Positions 52,274 through 60,928 of a DNA stretch of 64,000 nucleotides are shown here, one piece after another. A program made the position numbers and the translations under genes. The stretch is from CAWKOH01 sp963851245 (GTDB taxonomy: Bacteria > Actinomycetota > Acidimicrobiia > Acidimicrobiales > Palsa-688): assembly GCA_963851245.1 (NCBI GenBank), contig CAWKOH010000005.1, positions 124,001 to 188,000 on the forward strand. Reading direction: 5' to 3'. Positions within the stretch are counted from its first letter, which is position 1, and every line of letters begins with the position of its first letter. The notes below the pieces were generated by a model. The model ran no database searches. It was not told the DNA's origin and saw nothing but the letters and a program-made list of their open reading frames with translations.

Positions 52274-53200
52274 ATGAACCTCTACATCGTCCTGGGAAGT
52301 GCCGTCGTAGGGTTGCTGGTCGGCATGACCGGGGCCGGTGGCGGTGCTCTCATGACTCCCATGCTGATCCTGCTGTTCGCAGTGAAGCCGTCGACGGCCA
52401 TCTCCTCCGATCTGGTCGCGGCCGTGGTCATGCGACCGGTGGGCGCGGCGGTGCACTATAAACGCCGTACGATCAACTTCCGGCTTGTGGCACTTACCGC
52501 CGCGGGCGCGGTTCCGGCCGCCATCGCCGGCGCCTACCTGCTTCACCTGCTCGGGCAGAGCAAGTCGGCTCAGACCAACGTTGAGTACGGCCTGGGCGCC
52601 GCCTTGCTCTTGGGTACCGCGGCCATGGCGCTCCGTTACGGGCTGGACCGGCGAAGCGGCCAAATGCGGGAGGGCACTATCGACACCGTCATTCCCCGCC
52701 CCCTACTAACGGTGGCTATAGGCCTCATCGGAGGCTTGGTAGTCGGCATCACGTCGGTTGGCGCCGGATCGCTGATGATCGTGCTGCTGATGTTCTTGTA
52801 CCCGACGCTGGGTGCCAACCAGCTGGTCGGCACCGACCTGGCTCAGGCCATTCCCCTGACCGGTGCGGCTGCGCTGGGCGCCCTGGCGTTCGGCCACGTC
52901 GCAATCCCGGTCACAACCTCGATAATTGTCGGCGCCGTGCCGGCCGTGCTCATCGGCGCCCTGCTCTCGTCCCGGGTCCCCGACGCTTATCTACGGCCGG
53001 CTATCGGGTTTGTGATCTTCGCATCCGGCCTCAAGTACGTCGGTGTCGATGTGCACATCCTGGGCTGGATCACCCTGGCCGCGGTGGTGGCCGTGGCCTC
53101 CGGTTGGCTCGCCAAGACCAAGCCCTGGCGCCGGCCCCTTCTGCCCGCCCAGCCCAGAGTCGAGCCTGATCCGTCGCTGACCGAGCTCTCGACGTCCTAG
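52274..53200 (+). CDS. TauE/SafE-family sulfite or anion exporter
   Basis: 308 residues from ATG 52274, after CAGGGGG (GTG 52262 is an alternative). Internal repeats are seen: VVGLLVGMTGAGGGALMTPM near the N-terminus and GGLVVGITSVGAGSLMIVLL in the second half, each with the family GxGGG/GxGxG motif. About eight hydrophobic helices fit. TauE/SafE proteins export sulfite, sulfoacetate or related anions. Lying beside a sulfotransferase and epimerase pair, a sulfur-linked role is possible. Its promoter region includes the palindrome AGTCGACT. Confidence 0.88.
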   Translation: MNLYIVLGSAVVGLLVGMTGAGGGALMTPMLILLFAVKPSTAISSDLVAAVVMRPVGAAVHYKRRTINFRLVALTAAGAVPAAIAGAYLLHLLGQSKSAQTNVEYGLGAALLLGTAAMALRYGLDRRSGQMREGTIDTVIPRPLLTVAIGLIGGLVVGITSVGAGSLMIVLLMFLYPTLGANQLVGTDLAQAIPLTGAAALGALAFGHVAIPVTTSIIVGAVPAVLIGALLSSRVPDAYLRPAIGFVIFASGLKYVGVDVHILGWITLAAVVAVASGWLAKTKPWRRPLLPAQPRVEPDPSLTELSTS

Positions 53201-53330
53201 ACCGGGCCGTCCCGACCCGATGGACGGAGGCGGCAACGGCCGACCGCCGGCCGGTGAAGAGGTGGGGACCGTCCTCACTCAGTTCGCCAAGGGGCGCCCG
53301 GGTGACGGGGGCCGGTAGGGTGTGCTTCCC

Positions 53331-54629
53331 ATGGCCGGGAACATGGCAGCCAGCTGGGTGGAACGCGACCGCCGGCGGGTGTGGCACGGGTTTACCCAGA
53401 TGGCCACCTATGCGGACAACCGCCCGGTCATCGTGGCTGCGGCCGAGGGGCGCGAACTGATCGATGTGAACGGGCGCCGTTATCTGGACGCCATTTCGAG
53501 TTTGTGGGTGACGACCCTTGGACACCGGGTGCCGGAACTCGACGTGGCCCTGTCGGATCAGTTGCAGCAGGTGGCCCATTCGACGCTCCTGGGCCACGGG
53601 AACCGCGTGGTGGTGGAACTGGCCGAGGACCTGGCCCGCGTCGTACCGGTCGAGGACCCGGTGTTCCTGTTCGCTTCAGACGGTGCGGCGGCCGTGGAGC
53701 AATCCCTCAAGGTCGCCTTCCAGTACTGGCGCAACCTGGGCGTGACGGGTCGGGACCGTTACCTCGTGTTGGGCGACGCCTATCACGGAGACACCGTCGG
53801 CTCGCTGTCGCTGGGGGCGGGCGGCTTTGGGACCGACCTGTTCGATCCCCTGCGGTTCCAGTCGGTGGTGCGTACCCCCGGCTACCGGGATAGCGGCTGG
53901 CTGGACCGAGCGCAGGATCTGCTGGCGGCCCAGGCCGATCGGCTGGCGGCGGTGGTGATCGAGCCGCTAGTGCAGGGCGCCGCCGGGATGTACGTGGCCG
54001 ATCCGGCCGACGTGGCCGAGTTGGGCAGAGCCTGCCGGAAGGCCGGGGTCTTATTGGTCTGCGATGAGGTGGCCACCGGATTCGGCCGCACCGGAAGCCT
54101 GTTCGCGTCCGAACAGTGCGGGCTCCGCCCGGACGTGATGGCGATCGGTAAGGGTTTGGCAGCCGGCTATCTGCCGATGAGCGCCACCGTAGCTAGCCGG
54201 CGGGTCGCGGACGCTTTCCTGGGCGAGGACCTCGGGCCGTCCACCTTCTACCACGGTCACAGCTTCGGCGGTAACGCGCTGGCAGCCGCCGTCGCCCGCC
54301 GCCATCTACAGCTGCTGCGGGAGTGGGATGTCCTTGTCAACGTGGCCGCCCGAGGCGAGCAGCTTCGCACCCGGCTGACCAGGTTGGCCTCCTCGGCCTC
54401 TGTGTCCGAAGTGCGCACTTGTGGGCTCATGGCAGGTGTCGAGCTCGCTCCCCCCCGAGCCGGCCTGCGCTGGGGGCGGCGGGTGTGTGCGGCGGCGGTA
54501 GAGGCCGGCGTGATGGTGCGCCCCTTGGGCGAGGTCGTCGTGGTGATGCCGATTCTCACCTCGACCGAATCCGAGATAGACCGGATAGCAGACGTGCTGG
54601 AGGCGGCGATCCGAGCCGAGTGTCGATGA
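53331..54629 (+). CDS. bioA: Adenosylmethionine-8-amino-7-oxononanoate aminotransferase
   Basis: 432 residues from ATG 53331. Family motifs: VWHGFTQMATYADNRPVIV at the start (the substrate-recognising W-H-F/P region), ISSLWVTTLGHRVPELD, DAYHGDTVGSLSLG, VIEPLVQGAAGMYV, LVCDEVATGFGRTGSLFA, and the PLP lysine in MAIGKGLAAGYLPMSA. These identify a class III aminotransferase of the BioA type rather than a general omega-aminotransferase. It makes 7,8-diaminopelargonate. It is the first gene of bioA-bioF-bioD. Confidence 0.93.
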   Translation: MAGNMAASWVERDRRRVWHGFTQMATYADNRPVIVAAAEGRELIDVNGRRYLDAISSLWVTTLGHRVPELDVALSDQLQQVAHSTLLGHGNRVVVELAEDLARVVPVEDPVFLFASDGAAAVEQSLKVAFQYWRNLGVTGRDRYLVLGDAYHGDTVGSLSLGAGGFGTDLFDPLRFQSVVRTPGYRDSGWLDRAQDLLAAQADRLAAVVIEPLVQGAAGMYVADPADVAELGRACRKAGVLLVCDEVATGFGRTGSLFASEQCGLRPDVMAIGKGLAAGYLPMSATVASRRVADAFLGEDLGPSTFYHGHSFGGNALAAAVARRHLQLLREWDVLVNVAARGEQLRTRLTRLASSASVSEVRTCGLMAGVELAPPRAGLRWGRRVCAAAVEAGVMVRPLGEVVVVMPILTSTESEIDRIADVLEAAIRAECR

Positions 54630-54690
54630 GGAACCTTCCGCACCCAATGAACATGGCGCGGCCGTGCACCATCGGCAGTCTGGAGCACTG

Positions 54691-55785
54691 ATGACGGACT
54701 GGGACGCGTGGGCGGATGCCCAGCTGCAGGAGATCAGGGAACAGGGTCGGTGGCGTCGACTCCGGGTTCTGGACGGTTCCGGTCCTCGCTTCCGTCTCGA
54801 TGGCCGCCCGGTCGTGTCGTTCGCCTCCAACGACTACCTCGGTCTCAGCACGCATCCCCACGTGCGAGCCGCCGCCGCGGCCGGCCTGGCCGGCGCCGGC
54901 GCCGGGGCGGGCTCGTCCCGCCTGATCGTGGGAAGCCTGCGAGCTCACTCCGAACTGGAGGAGGTGATCGCGGACTGGACCGGGACCGAGGCGGCCCTGG
55001 TCTTTGCCAGCGGTTACCAGGCCAACGTCGGGGTCATCGCTACTCTGGGCGCGGGGGCCCTGATCGTTTCGGATGAGCTGAATCACGCCTCCATCATCGA
55101 CGGCGCCCGCTTGGCCCGCTCCGAAGTAGCTGTATACCAACACGCTGACCTGGATCACGCCGCGGATCTGCTGGATGGGGCGGCGGGCCGGGCCCTCCTG
55201 GTGACCGACACCGTCTTTTCGATGGACGGGGACCGGGCCGATGTGGCCACGCTGTCGGAGTTGTGCGATCGGACCGGGGCTCTGTTGGTGCTGGATGACG
55301 CCCATGCCGTCTTCGAGCGACCACCGGTTCCCGCCCCGGTCCCGTGCGTGAGGGTCGGCACCATGTCGAAGGCGCTGGGCTCGCAGGGGGGCTTCGTGGT
55401 GGGAGACAGGCGGTGGATCGACCTTCTGGTCAACCGAGCCCGCTCGTTCATCTTCAGCACAGGGCTGGCGCCGGCCTCAGCCGCCGCGGCCCGTGCCGCC
55501 ATCGACATATGCCGGTCGCCTGAAGGCGAGAAGCTTCGGGCTGTGCTTCGCGCTCACACCGACACCATTCGGATCGGTCACCCGTCGCCGATCGTTCCGG
55601 TTGTGCTGGGCGACGAGGAGGTGGCGGTGAGAGCGGCCGACCGCTTGTTGGCTGCCGGCTTCTTGGTCCCGGCCATCCGCCCGCCTACCGTCCCCCCGGG
55701 TTCCAGCAGGTTGCGGGTCTCCCTATCCGCCGCCCACCACCACGACGAGGTCTCCGCTCTGGCCAAGGCCCTGGCCGAGATGTGA
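54691..55785 (+). CDS. bioF: 8-Amino-7-oxononanoate synthase
   Basis: 364 residues from ATG 54691. PLP alpha-oxoamine synthase motifs: FASNDYLGLSTHPHVRAA, GSSRLIVGSLRAHSELEEVI, ALVFASGYQANVGVIATLG, LLVLDDAHAVFERP and the lysine in GTMSKALGSQGGFVVG. The DDAH segment lacks the usual G-x-G-x-x-G continuation of many BioF proteins but keeps the aldimine Asp and His. It condenses pimeloyl thioester with alanine. It starts 61 bp after bioA and overlaps bioD by 4 bp. Confidence 0.93.
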   Translation: MTDWDAWADAQLQEIREQGRWRRLRVLDGSGPRFRLDGRPVVSFASNDYLGLSTHPHVRAAAAAGLAGAGAGAGSSRLIVGSLRAHSELEEVIADWTGTEAALVFASGYQANVGVIATLGAGALIVSDELNHASIIDGARLARSEVAVYQHADLDHAADLLDGAAGRALLVTDTVFSMDGDRADVATLSELCDRTGALLVLDDAHAVFERPPVPAPVPCVRVGTMSKALGSQGGFVVGDRRWIDLLVNRARSFIFSTGLAPASAAAARAAIDICRSPEGEKLRAVLRAHTDTIRIGHPSPIVPVVLGDEEVAVRAADRLLAAGFLVPAIRPPTVPPGSSRLRVSLSAAHHHDEVSALAKALAEM

Positions 55786-56444
55786 GCCGCCCGGGCCGGC
55801 TCGTGGTAGTCACAGGCAGCGGCACAGGGGTGGGCAAGACCTGGGTGGCGAGTCGGTTGCTGGTGGAGTTGCGGCGACGCGGCTACCGGGTGGCCGCCCG
55901 AAAGCCGGTGCAGTCGTATTCTCCGGGCGAGGTGACCGACGCCGAGATTCTGAGCCGCTCCTCGGGGGAGGCGGGCGACGAGGTCTGCCCGGTCCATCGC
56001 TCGTATCCCGTTCCGCTGGCACCACCGCTAGCCGCCGAGGCACTGGGCCGGCCCGTGCCCACCATGGACGACCTGGTCGAAGAACTGCATCGCAGCTGGC
56101 CAGCCGGCGCCATCGACGTGGGCGTGGTCGAAGGAGCCGGGGGAGCGGCCTCCCCTCTCGCTCTGGACGGGGACACTGCCGGTCTGGCCCGGCAGATAGG
56201 GGCCGATCTAGCCGTCCTGGTCGGCGAGCCGGTGCTCGGCATCATCAACTCCGCTCGCCTGTCTCGTCTGGCTTTGCAGCCGCTGCGCATAACCGTTCAT
56301 CTGAACCGCTTCGATCCTGGCGCCGAACTTCACCGGCTCAACCGGGACTGGCTCGCGGCCAGGGACCGGTTCCACGTCACCACGACAGGTGATGAGCTGG
56401 CCGACGCCGTCGCCGGGTCAGCCGGCCAGGAAGTCGAGAAGTAG
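55782..56444 (+). CDS. bioD: ATP-dependent dethiobiotin synthetase
   Basis: 220 residues from GTG 55782 overlapping the bioF stop. The P-loop is VVVTGSGTGVGKTWVASRLL (GxxxxGKT), followed by AARKPVQSYSPGEVTDAE, and VVEGAGGAASPLALDGD with the metal and substrate-binding Glu and Gly residues. It closes the dethiobiotin ring. No bioB is present in the window. Its last 27 bp overlap the converging hydrolase gene at 56418. Confidence 0.93.
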   Translation: MSRPGRLVVVTGSGTGVGKTWVASRLLVELRRRGYRVAARKPVQSYSPGEVTDAEILSRSSGEAGDEVCPVHRSYPVPLAPPLAAEALGRPVPTMDDLVEELHRSWPAGAIDVGVVEGAGGAASPLALDGDTAGLARQIGADLAVLVGEPVLGIINSARLSRLALQPLRITVHLNRFDPGAELHRLNRDWLAARDRFHVTTTGDELADAVAGSAGQEVEK

Positions 56445-57239
56445 GGCGTTGACTCGATCCGGGGCTTCCCACTGCATCCAGTGACCAGGCCCGTCGAGGC
56501 GCTCGTAGCGCCAGGGCGCGGCCACGAACTCCGCGGAACCGGCCATCTGCTGCTCAGTCAGAGCGATGTCGCCCGTGCTCCACACTCCCATCGTGGGAAC
56601 GGTGACCTTGGGCAGATCGAGCGGTGGCTCAATCAGCGTCCTCGGATTGAGATTGGCACGGTACCAGTTGAGCCCGGGTGTGAGAGACCCGTTGGCTTCC
56701 AGCTCGGCGATGACGCCGTCGGCATCCGGGTGGCGGGCCCAGGCGCGGAAATTCGCCCATCCGTTGTCAGACAACCACTGCTCGGCGATGCCCTCGAACT
56801 GGAACAGCAACATGTACCAGCTCTTCTCTCGCTGTTCGAACCCGGCCGACCGGAACGCCAATGGGTGCCCGACCGAAAGGACCACCAGCCGGTCGACCCG
56901 TTCCGGGGCGAACGAAGCCAGGCCCCATGCGACCGCCGCCCCCCAGTCATGACCCACGACATGGGCCTTCTCAACGCCTAACCGGTCGAGGACGGCCACC
57001 GCGTCGGTCGCTAGAAGGATGAGATTGTACGCGTCAACGTCACCGGGCTTATCGGAGCGGCCGTAGCCGCGCTGGTCGGGGACAATCGGTCTGAAACCTG
57101 CTGCGGTCAGCGGCCCCGTCTGCTTCGTCCACAACCTGCCGGTGTCCGGGAAGCCATGAAGGAGCAGTACCGGCCTTCCTCCCTCGGAACCGTGAAGCTC
57201 CACGTTCAGCCTGACGCCACCACTGTCGACCTCCACCAT
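56418..57239 (-). CDS. Epoxide-hydrolase-like alpha/beta hydrolase
   Basis: 273 residues from ATG 57239, preceded by GAGGAGG. Visible: VLLLHGFPDTGRLWTKQTG (oxyanion HGFP), PDQRGYGRSDKP, the nucleophile elbow HVVGHDWGAAVAWGLA with Asp as nucleophile, which is the epoxide-hydrolase/dehalogenase pattern (GHDWG), and LDGPGHWMQWEAPDRV with the catalytic His. It starts 8 bp after the FAD monooxygenase gene on the same strand, so a monooxygenase and hydrolase pair forming and opening an epoxide is plausible. Overlaps the 3' end of bioD. Confidence 0.88.
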   Translation of the reverse strand: MVEVDSGGVRLNVELHGSEGGRPVLLLHGFPDTGRLWTKQTGPLTAAGFRPIVPDQRGYGRSDKPGDVDAYNLILLATDAVAVLDRLGVEKAHVVGHDWGAAVAWGLASFAPERVDRLVVLSVGHPLAFRSAGFEQREKSWYMLLFQFEGIAEQWLSDNGWANFRAWARHPDADGVIAELEANGSLTPGLNWYRANLNPRTLIEPPLDLPKVTVPTMGVWSTGDIALTEQQMAGSAEFVAAPWRYERLDGPGHWMQWEAPDRVNALLLDFLAG

Positions 57240-57247
57240 TTCCTCCT

Positions 57248-58651
57248 CTACGAGATTGTGGCGACGAGTTCCGCTCTCGACGGACCTAGAGGTGGCCTGC
57301 TCGTCTCTTCGCGACCGTCCAGGAGCGCCTTGATCGCCGGGTCGCCGATGACCTCGTCGGCTCGGCGGAAGACCATGTTGATCTCCAGATTGGTGCGCAG
57401 CAGGTCGGAATCCTCCATGGCGTTTGCCTCGATCCACCGGGTGGCATTCCACTCTTCGTCGTTGCTGGTCAACTCCTCGCCGTCAACGATGGTTTGCACC
57501 TCGGCGAGACGGTGGCGGTCGTAATTGAGGGTCGTCCGGTACCAGGGTTCCATATGGGTGCGCGTCAGCTCGTACCATGCCGACGCCAGCTTCGCGGGCG
57601 GCGCGTCCACCTCGTCGCGCAGCGTGTCGCGCAGAAGGACGGCGTGCATCAGGCCGATGCTCGCTCCCCGGCCGAGTGACGGGTTGGTGCAGGACCACGA
57701 ATCTCCGACTGCCAACACCCCGGTGGCCACAGGCTTCCCGCTCGGCGAAAAGTCGCGAATTCGATCTTCAATCTTGGCCATCACCGAAACGCCGTCGCCG
57801 ATCGGTTCGGCGTCTATCCAGTGAGCCGCTAAAGGCAGGGTCCTGACCGCGGCCTCCCACCTCTTCGGGTCGGTCAGCTTGCGGAGCGCGGCGTCTTTGG
57901 CATTGCCGATAATGGTGACCGACCAGGTCCCATTGTCGGCTGGAAGGGTCAAGGCGGAGATGCTGCCGTAATCCTGCTTCAGCGGCCCGATCATGAACGG
58001 CAGGGAACCGTCAACAGAACGGAAGTGGCGCCCGTAGTAGATGAAACCCGAGTCGTCCAGCTCCTCCCGAACCGGCGGGCCGCCGGCGTCGGCGATCCAG
58101 CGCGGTAGAGGCGATCGCCGTCCGGTCGCGTCCACCACCAGGTCCATTTCAAGCCGTTCGCCGCTCTCCAGATGCAGGCCAACGACGTCTGGTATCCCAT
58201 CACGGGCCGAACCGGCCGTAACCAGACCTACCACGCCGGTCCCACGCCGAACGGTCAGCCGTGGGGTTTCCTCGGCCACCCGGGCTGTCACGGACTCGAC
58301 GACCGTGCGCCGTCCCGTGATGACATCGAACCTGTTGTCATCGGGCCGGGATCCGCCCTTCATCTCGTCGGGGATGTTGGCGACGACGCTGTAGCGGCAG
58401 GCGCCGGCCGCGAGGAGAGCATCCGTGAGCCGCGGCAGCTCCGACTCGGCGGTCGCTCTGAAGCGGCTCAGGAAGAAATGAGGCAGCCGGAACTGGTTGA
58501 CCCCGCGGCGCTCCCATGTGTCCCAAGCGTCGGCTGGATCAGGCGGAGCAGCGGTGTCACGCTCCAGGACAGTCACCTCGTGCCCGTCGTCCGCCAGCAG
58601 CATCCCGGCGCACAGCCCGATCAATCCGCCGCCGGCGATCACAATCCGCAT
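57248..58651 (-). CDS. FAD-dependent monooxygenase/oxidoreductase
   Basis: 467 residues from ATG 58651, after GGGAGGGGA. The FAD-binding motif IVIAGGGLIGLCAGMLLADD (GxGxxG) is at residue 4, followed by VTVLERDTAAPPDPADAWDT. DLVVDATGRRSPLPRWI is the DG-like motif, and GVLAVGDSWSCTNPSLGRGA the GD motif with the second FAD contact. The overall form resembles large group A flavin monooxygenases or tryptophan-halogenase-like enzymes without halogenase motifs. It is followed at once by an epoxide-hydrolase-like gene. The substrate is unknown. Confidence 0.87.
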   Translation of the reverse strand: MRIVIAGGGLIGLCAGMLLADDGHEVTVLERDTAAPPDPADAWDTWERRGVNQFRLPHFFLSRFRATAESELPRLTDALLAAGACRYSVVANIPDEMKGGSRPDDNRFDVITGRRTVVESVTARVAEETPRLTVRRGTGVVGLVTAGSARDGIPDVVGLHLESGERLEMDLVVDATGRRSPLPRWIADAGGPPVREELDDSGFIYYGRHFRSVDGSLPFMIGPLKQDYGSISALTLPADNGTWSVTIIGNAKDAALRKLTDPKRWEAAVRTLPLAAHWIDAEPIGDGVSVMAKIEDRIRDFSPSGKPVATGVLAVGDSWSCTNPSLGRGASIGLMHAVLLRDTLRDEVDAPPAKLASAWYELTRTHMEPWYRTTLNYDRHRLAEVQTIVDGEELTSNDEEWNATRWIEANAMEDSDLLRTNLEINMVFRRADEVIGDPAIKALLDGREETSRPPLGPSRAELVATIS

Positions 58652-58804
58652 GCTCTGTCCCCTCCCGAACTTGTCTTCGCGGAGGTTACACGGCTGATTC
58701 ACGGCAGACCACGACCTTTGACTCCGGGCCAGCGGCGGGCTAGGTGTTGTCTCGGCCGAGCGCAATTATCCTCATTGCCAGCGTCTGAGGCGAGAAGTCC
58801 AGGA

Positions 58805-59733
58805 TCATTGGTCGCCGACGGCTATCACCCCGGACTTCATGCTCACCGTGACTGGCTCGACATAGACGGGCTGGACGGTCGATGCCGCCGGAAGGCGTTC
58901 GTGGACCCTCATCTTGAGGGGCTCGGTCGGCATGTCGATGAACACGGGATAGAGATCGTCATGGTGGCAAGGAATGGCGACCTTGGGTTGGTAGGCCTCG
59001 ATCAGAGGCATGGTGGCCTCTTTGAGCTGACGTCGGACCAGGGGCCGGCCCACGAAGCCGACGATGCCAAGGTCGCAGCCGGGGTTCTGCCCCGAAGTAC
59101 GAATGCTCCTCTTTGCTGAGCGGGCCGGCGCTGTCCCTGTAGACGATGCGGTAACCGTCGACATCGATGATGAGGCACATGGTGCCCCTGTCATGACGGC
59201 GGGATCCCAACTGCCCCGCTGCTGCACGGACTTGGAATACGCCTCCTCCTCGGGGCTGAGCTGCGGCTCGTCGCGTTCCCAAACCTGGCGTGCTTTCATC
59301 AGGGTTTCCAGGCTCAGGCTCTGTTCTGGATGGGTGAGATCGGCGTGCGGACCGTGGATGACACGAAGGGTGAACTCGGGAAACTCAAGGACGTCTCCGT
59401 CTCCTTGCCCGGTGACGGCGACGATTCGGTCGACGTCGAGCCCGCCTCGAGTGAGGACGTCGGCCCCGAGAGGGTGAACGACGACCGAAGCGCCTGTTTG
59501 CCTGGCGACCTGGGCAGCATCGCTGATGTGGCCATAGTGAGGATGACCTATCAACACGGCGTCGGCTCGTTCGACTTCATCCGGCCGGAAACCGAGCTCT
59601 CGCATGCGCGGGCCCGGTCGTAGAAGGTGTCGAGCAGCACCACACGGTCGCAGAAGTTCAGTTCGTAGTTCGATGTGCCGTACCAGCGGATGGTCAGGGC
59701 GCCCGGGTCAGTGTTGACGGGACCGCCGAGCAT
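58805..59733 (-). pseudogene. Metallo-beta-lactamase-fold hydrolase broken by three frameshifts
   Basis: From ATG 59733 the start LTIRWYGTSNYELNFCDRVV is typical of the MBL-fold L-ascorbate-lactonase-like group. The frame must change near 59610-59616 (one G missing) to reach RMRELGFRPDEVERADAV and LIGHPHYGHISDAAQVA, the HxHxxH-type metal site. Next, near 59184-59188 (one base missing), the coding frame becomes GTMCLIIDVDGYRIVYRDSA with GPLSKEEHSYFG, and near 59089-59094 one extra base brings it back to QNPGCDLGIVGFVGRPLV. The end is at 58805. Each break is in or next to a run of C or G. As sequenced it cannot make the full protein. Confidence 0.78.
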
Positions 59734-60127
59734 GGCCGGACGGCTCTAACCGAGAACGGAATCCGTGTTCATCGTTCACTTCCTCCTGGCGAGAAAGCGC
59801 CGGCGCTCTGTCGGCCGGCGTCAGACTCTGAAACGAGGCAGATGTAGAGGGCTATAGGAGAACTGCCGGTATTACTTCTGTAACTCTGCGTCTCGCTGTC
59901 GACACAATGCAACAGAGGTTTGGTTTCGCACCCGACCTTTGTTGCGTTGCGTTCGATATTTCGCAGTAACGCAACGATGGTTGGCTTTTCCAGGCGACCT
60001 TTGTTGCGTTGGCGCGCCGGCGCCCGCCGGCGGACGTCACAAACCCGCCGCCGGCGGACGTCACAAACCCGCCGCCGGCGGACGTCACGAACCTCGCCGG
60101 CGGACGTCACGAACCCGCCGGCGGACG
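59734..60127. other. Repeat-rich intergenic region
   Basis: 394 bp between the broken MBL-fold gene and the SDR at 60128. It holds repeat copy B (59905-60012) and a tandem GACGTC array (60024-60136), and no recognised gene. Long open frames crossing it are explained by the repeats, whose periods are multiples of three. Confidence 0.6.
59905..60012. repeat. Tandem-hairpin intergenic repeat, copy B
   Basis: Two tandem hairpins as at 4831-4946. The left unit runs from GCAACAGAGGTTTGG to CCCGACCTTTGTTGC, and the right from GCAACGATGGTTGG to GGCGACCTTTGTTGC, joined by GTTCGATATTTCG. Loops are about 10-15 nt. The units at both loci keep the arms GCAAC and GTTGC and the core GGTyGG/CGACC. Orientation and order are the same. 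The element is intergenic at each site, which is unlike a gene fragment. Confidence 0.65.
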
Positions 60128-60136
60128 TCACGAACC
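60024..60136. repeat. GACGTC-centred tandem array, five units
   Basis: The unit GCCGGCGGACGTCACRAACC is repeated with GACGTC starting at about 60033, 60057, 60081, 60102 and 60123, giving spacings of 24, 24, 21 and 21 bp. Every spacing is a multiple of three. The last unit supplies the stop codon (TCA at 60128-60130, read as TGA) of the leftward SDR gene. GCCGGCGG-type sequence also follows repeat copy A near 4.99 kb. Confidence 0.8.
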
Positions 60137-60928
60137 GGGCACGCGGTGGCGCCGGCCCCACTCGTCGGTCACGCCGTAGGCGGACGCCAGCTCCGCCGTC
60201 CAGAAGCGTCGCCCGCTGCGATCCATGACATCACCGTCCGCGGCCAGGGCCACGACGCACCGACCCAGGTACCGGGGCGTCTCCATGCTGTCGATATCGC
60301 CGAGGTGCTCCTGCGCCCAGGCATCGCCCCGAGCCAGCATGGCGTCTATGTGCTCGGTTCGCGTGGTTCCCGGCCAGATTGAGATCACGGCCACGCCCCG
60401 GTCGCGCAGTTCGTGAGCCATGTCGCGGGTCATGCGATCGAGGGCTGCTTTGCCGACGCCGTAGGACACGTTGTAGCGATAAGCCTCGGCGCCCCGGCCG
60501 GAGACGTTCACGATGAGACCACGGCCGGTGTCGAGCAGGAGCGGGGCGGCGTGCACGCACGCCACGTAGGCCGAACGCGTTCCGAGGTCGACGACGTCGC
60601 GCCAGATTGCCGGCGGCAGATCCCAGAATGGGATGTCGATCGATGACCGGAACCCGGGCGTGTCGAAGGCCGCGTTCACGAGGATGTCCAGCCGGCCGGC
60701 CTCGGTGCGGACCCGGCCGAAGAGCTCGGCTATCTCGCCGTCGTCGGTGGCGTCGCACCGCGCAGCCGTCGCCTTCCCCCCGAAAGCTGTGATGGTGTTC
60801 ACGGTCTCCGCGAGGGACCCGGCGCGGTCGGAGGCGACGTCGAGCGTGCGGCCCGCCGCATAGACAAACGCTCCGGCCAGCGAGAGTTCGATGGCGACGC
60901 CCTTGCCGATGCCCCGACTGGCTCCCAC
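60128..60928 (-). CDS. Short-chain dehydrogenase/reductase with unresolved start
   Basis: From GTG 60928 the product is 266 residues, GASRGIGKGVAIELSLAGAF onward, with NVSGRGAEAYRYNVSYGVGK including the catalytic Ser, Tyr (YGVGK) and Lys. A full SDR needs the first strand, and the open frame does continue upstream through LDGSVAVVV, reaching to about 61017 with no ATG or GTG. The start may be a rare codon or may have been lost in the 11-bp repeats at 61027-61070. The 3' end is defined by the tandem array. It is the last gene of the leftward operon. Confidence 0.72.
   Translation of the reverse strand: MGASRGIGKGVAIELSLAGAFVYAAGRTLDVASDRAGSLAETVNTITAFGGKATAARCDATDDGEIAELFGRVRTEAGRLDILVNAAFDTPGFRSSIDIPFWDLPPAIWRDVVDLGTRSAYVACVHAAPLLLDTGRGLIVNVSGRGAEAYRYNVSYGVGKAALDRMTRDMAHELRDRGVAVISIWPGTTRTEHIDAMLARGDAWAQEHLGDIDSMETPRYLGRCVVALAADGDVMDRSGRRFWTAELASAYGVTDEWGRRHRVPGS

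Noticed and set aside
59769..60161. Long minus-strand open frame across the GACGTC array and hairpin repeat
   Set aside because: Its residues come from repeats with periods divisible by three and from the hairpin element. The composition is not protein-like and no ribosome-binding site was found.
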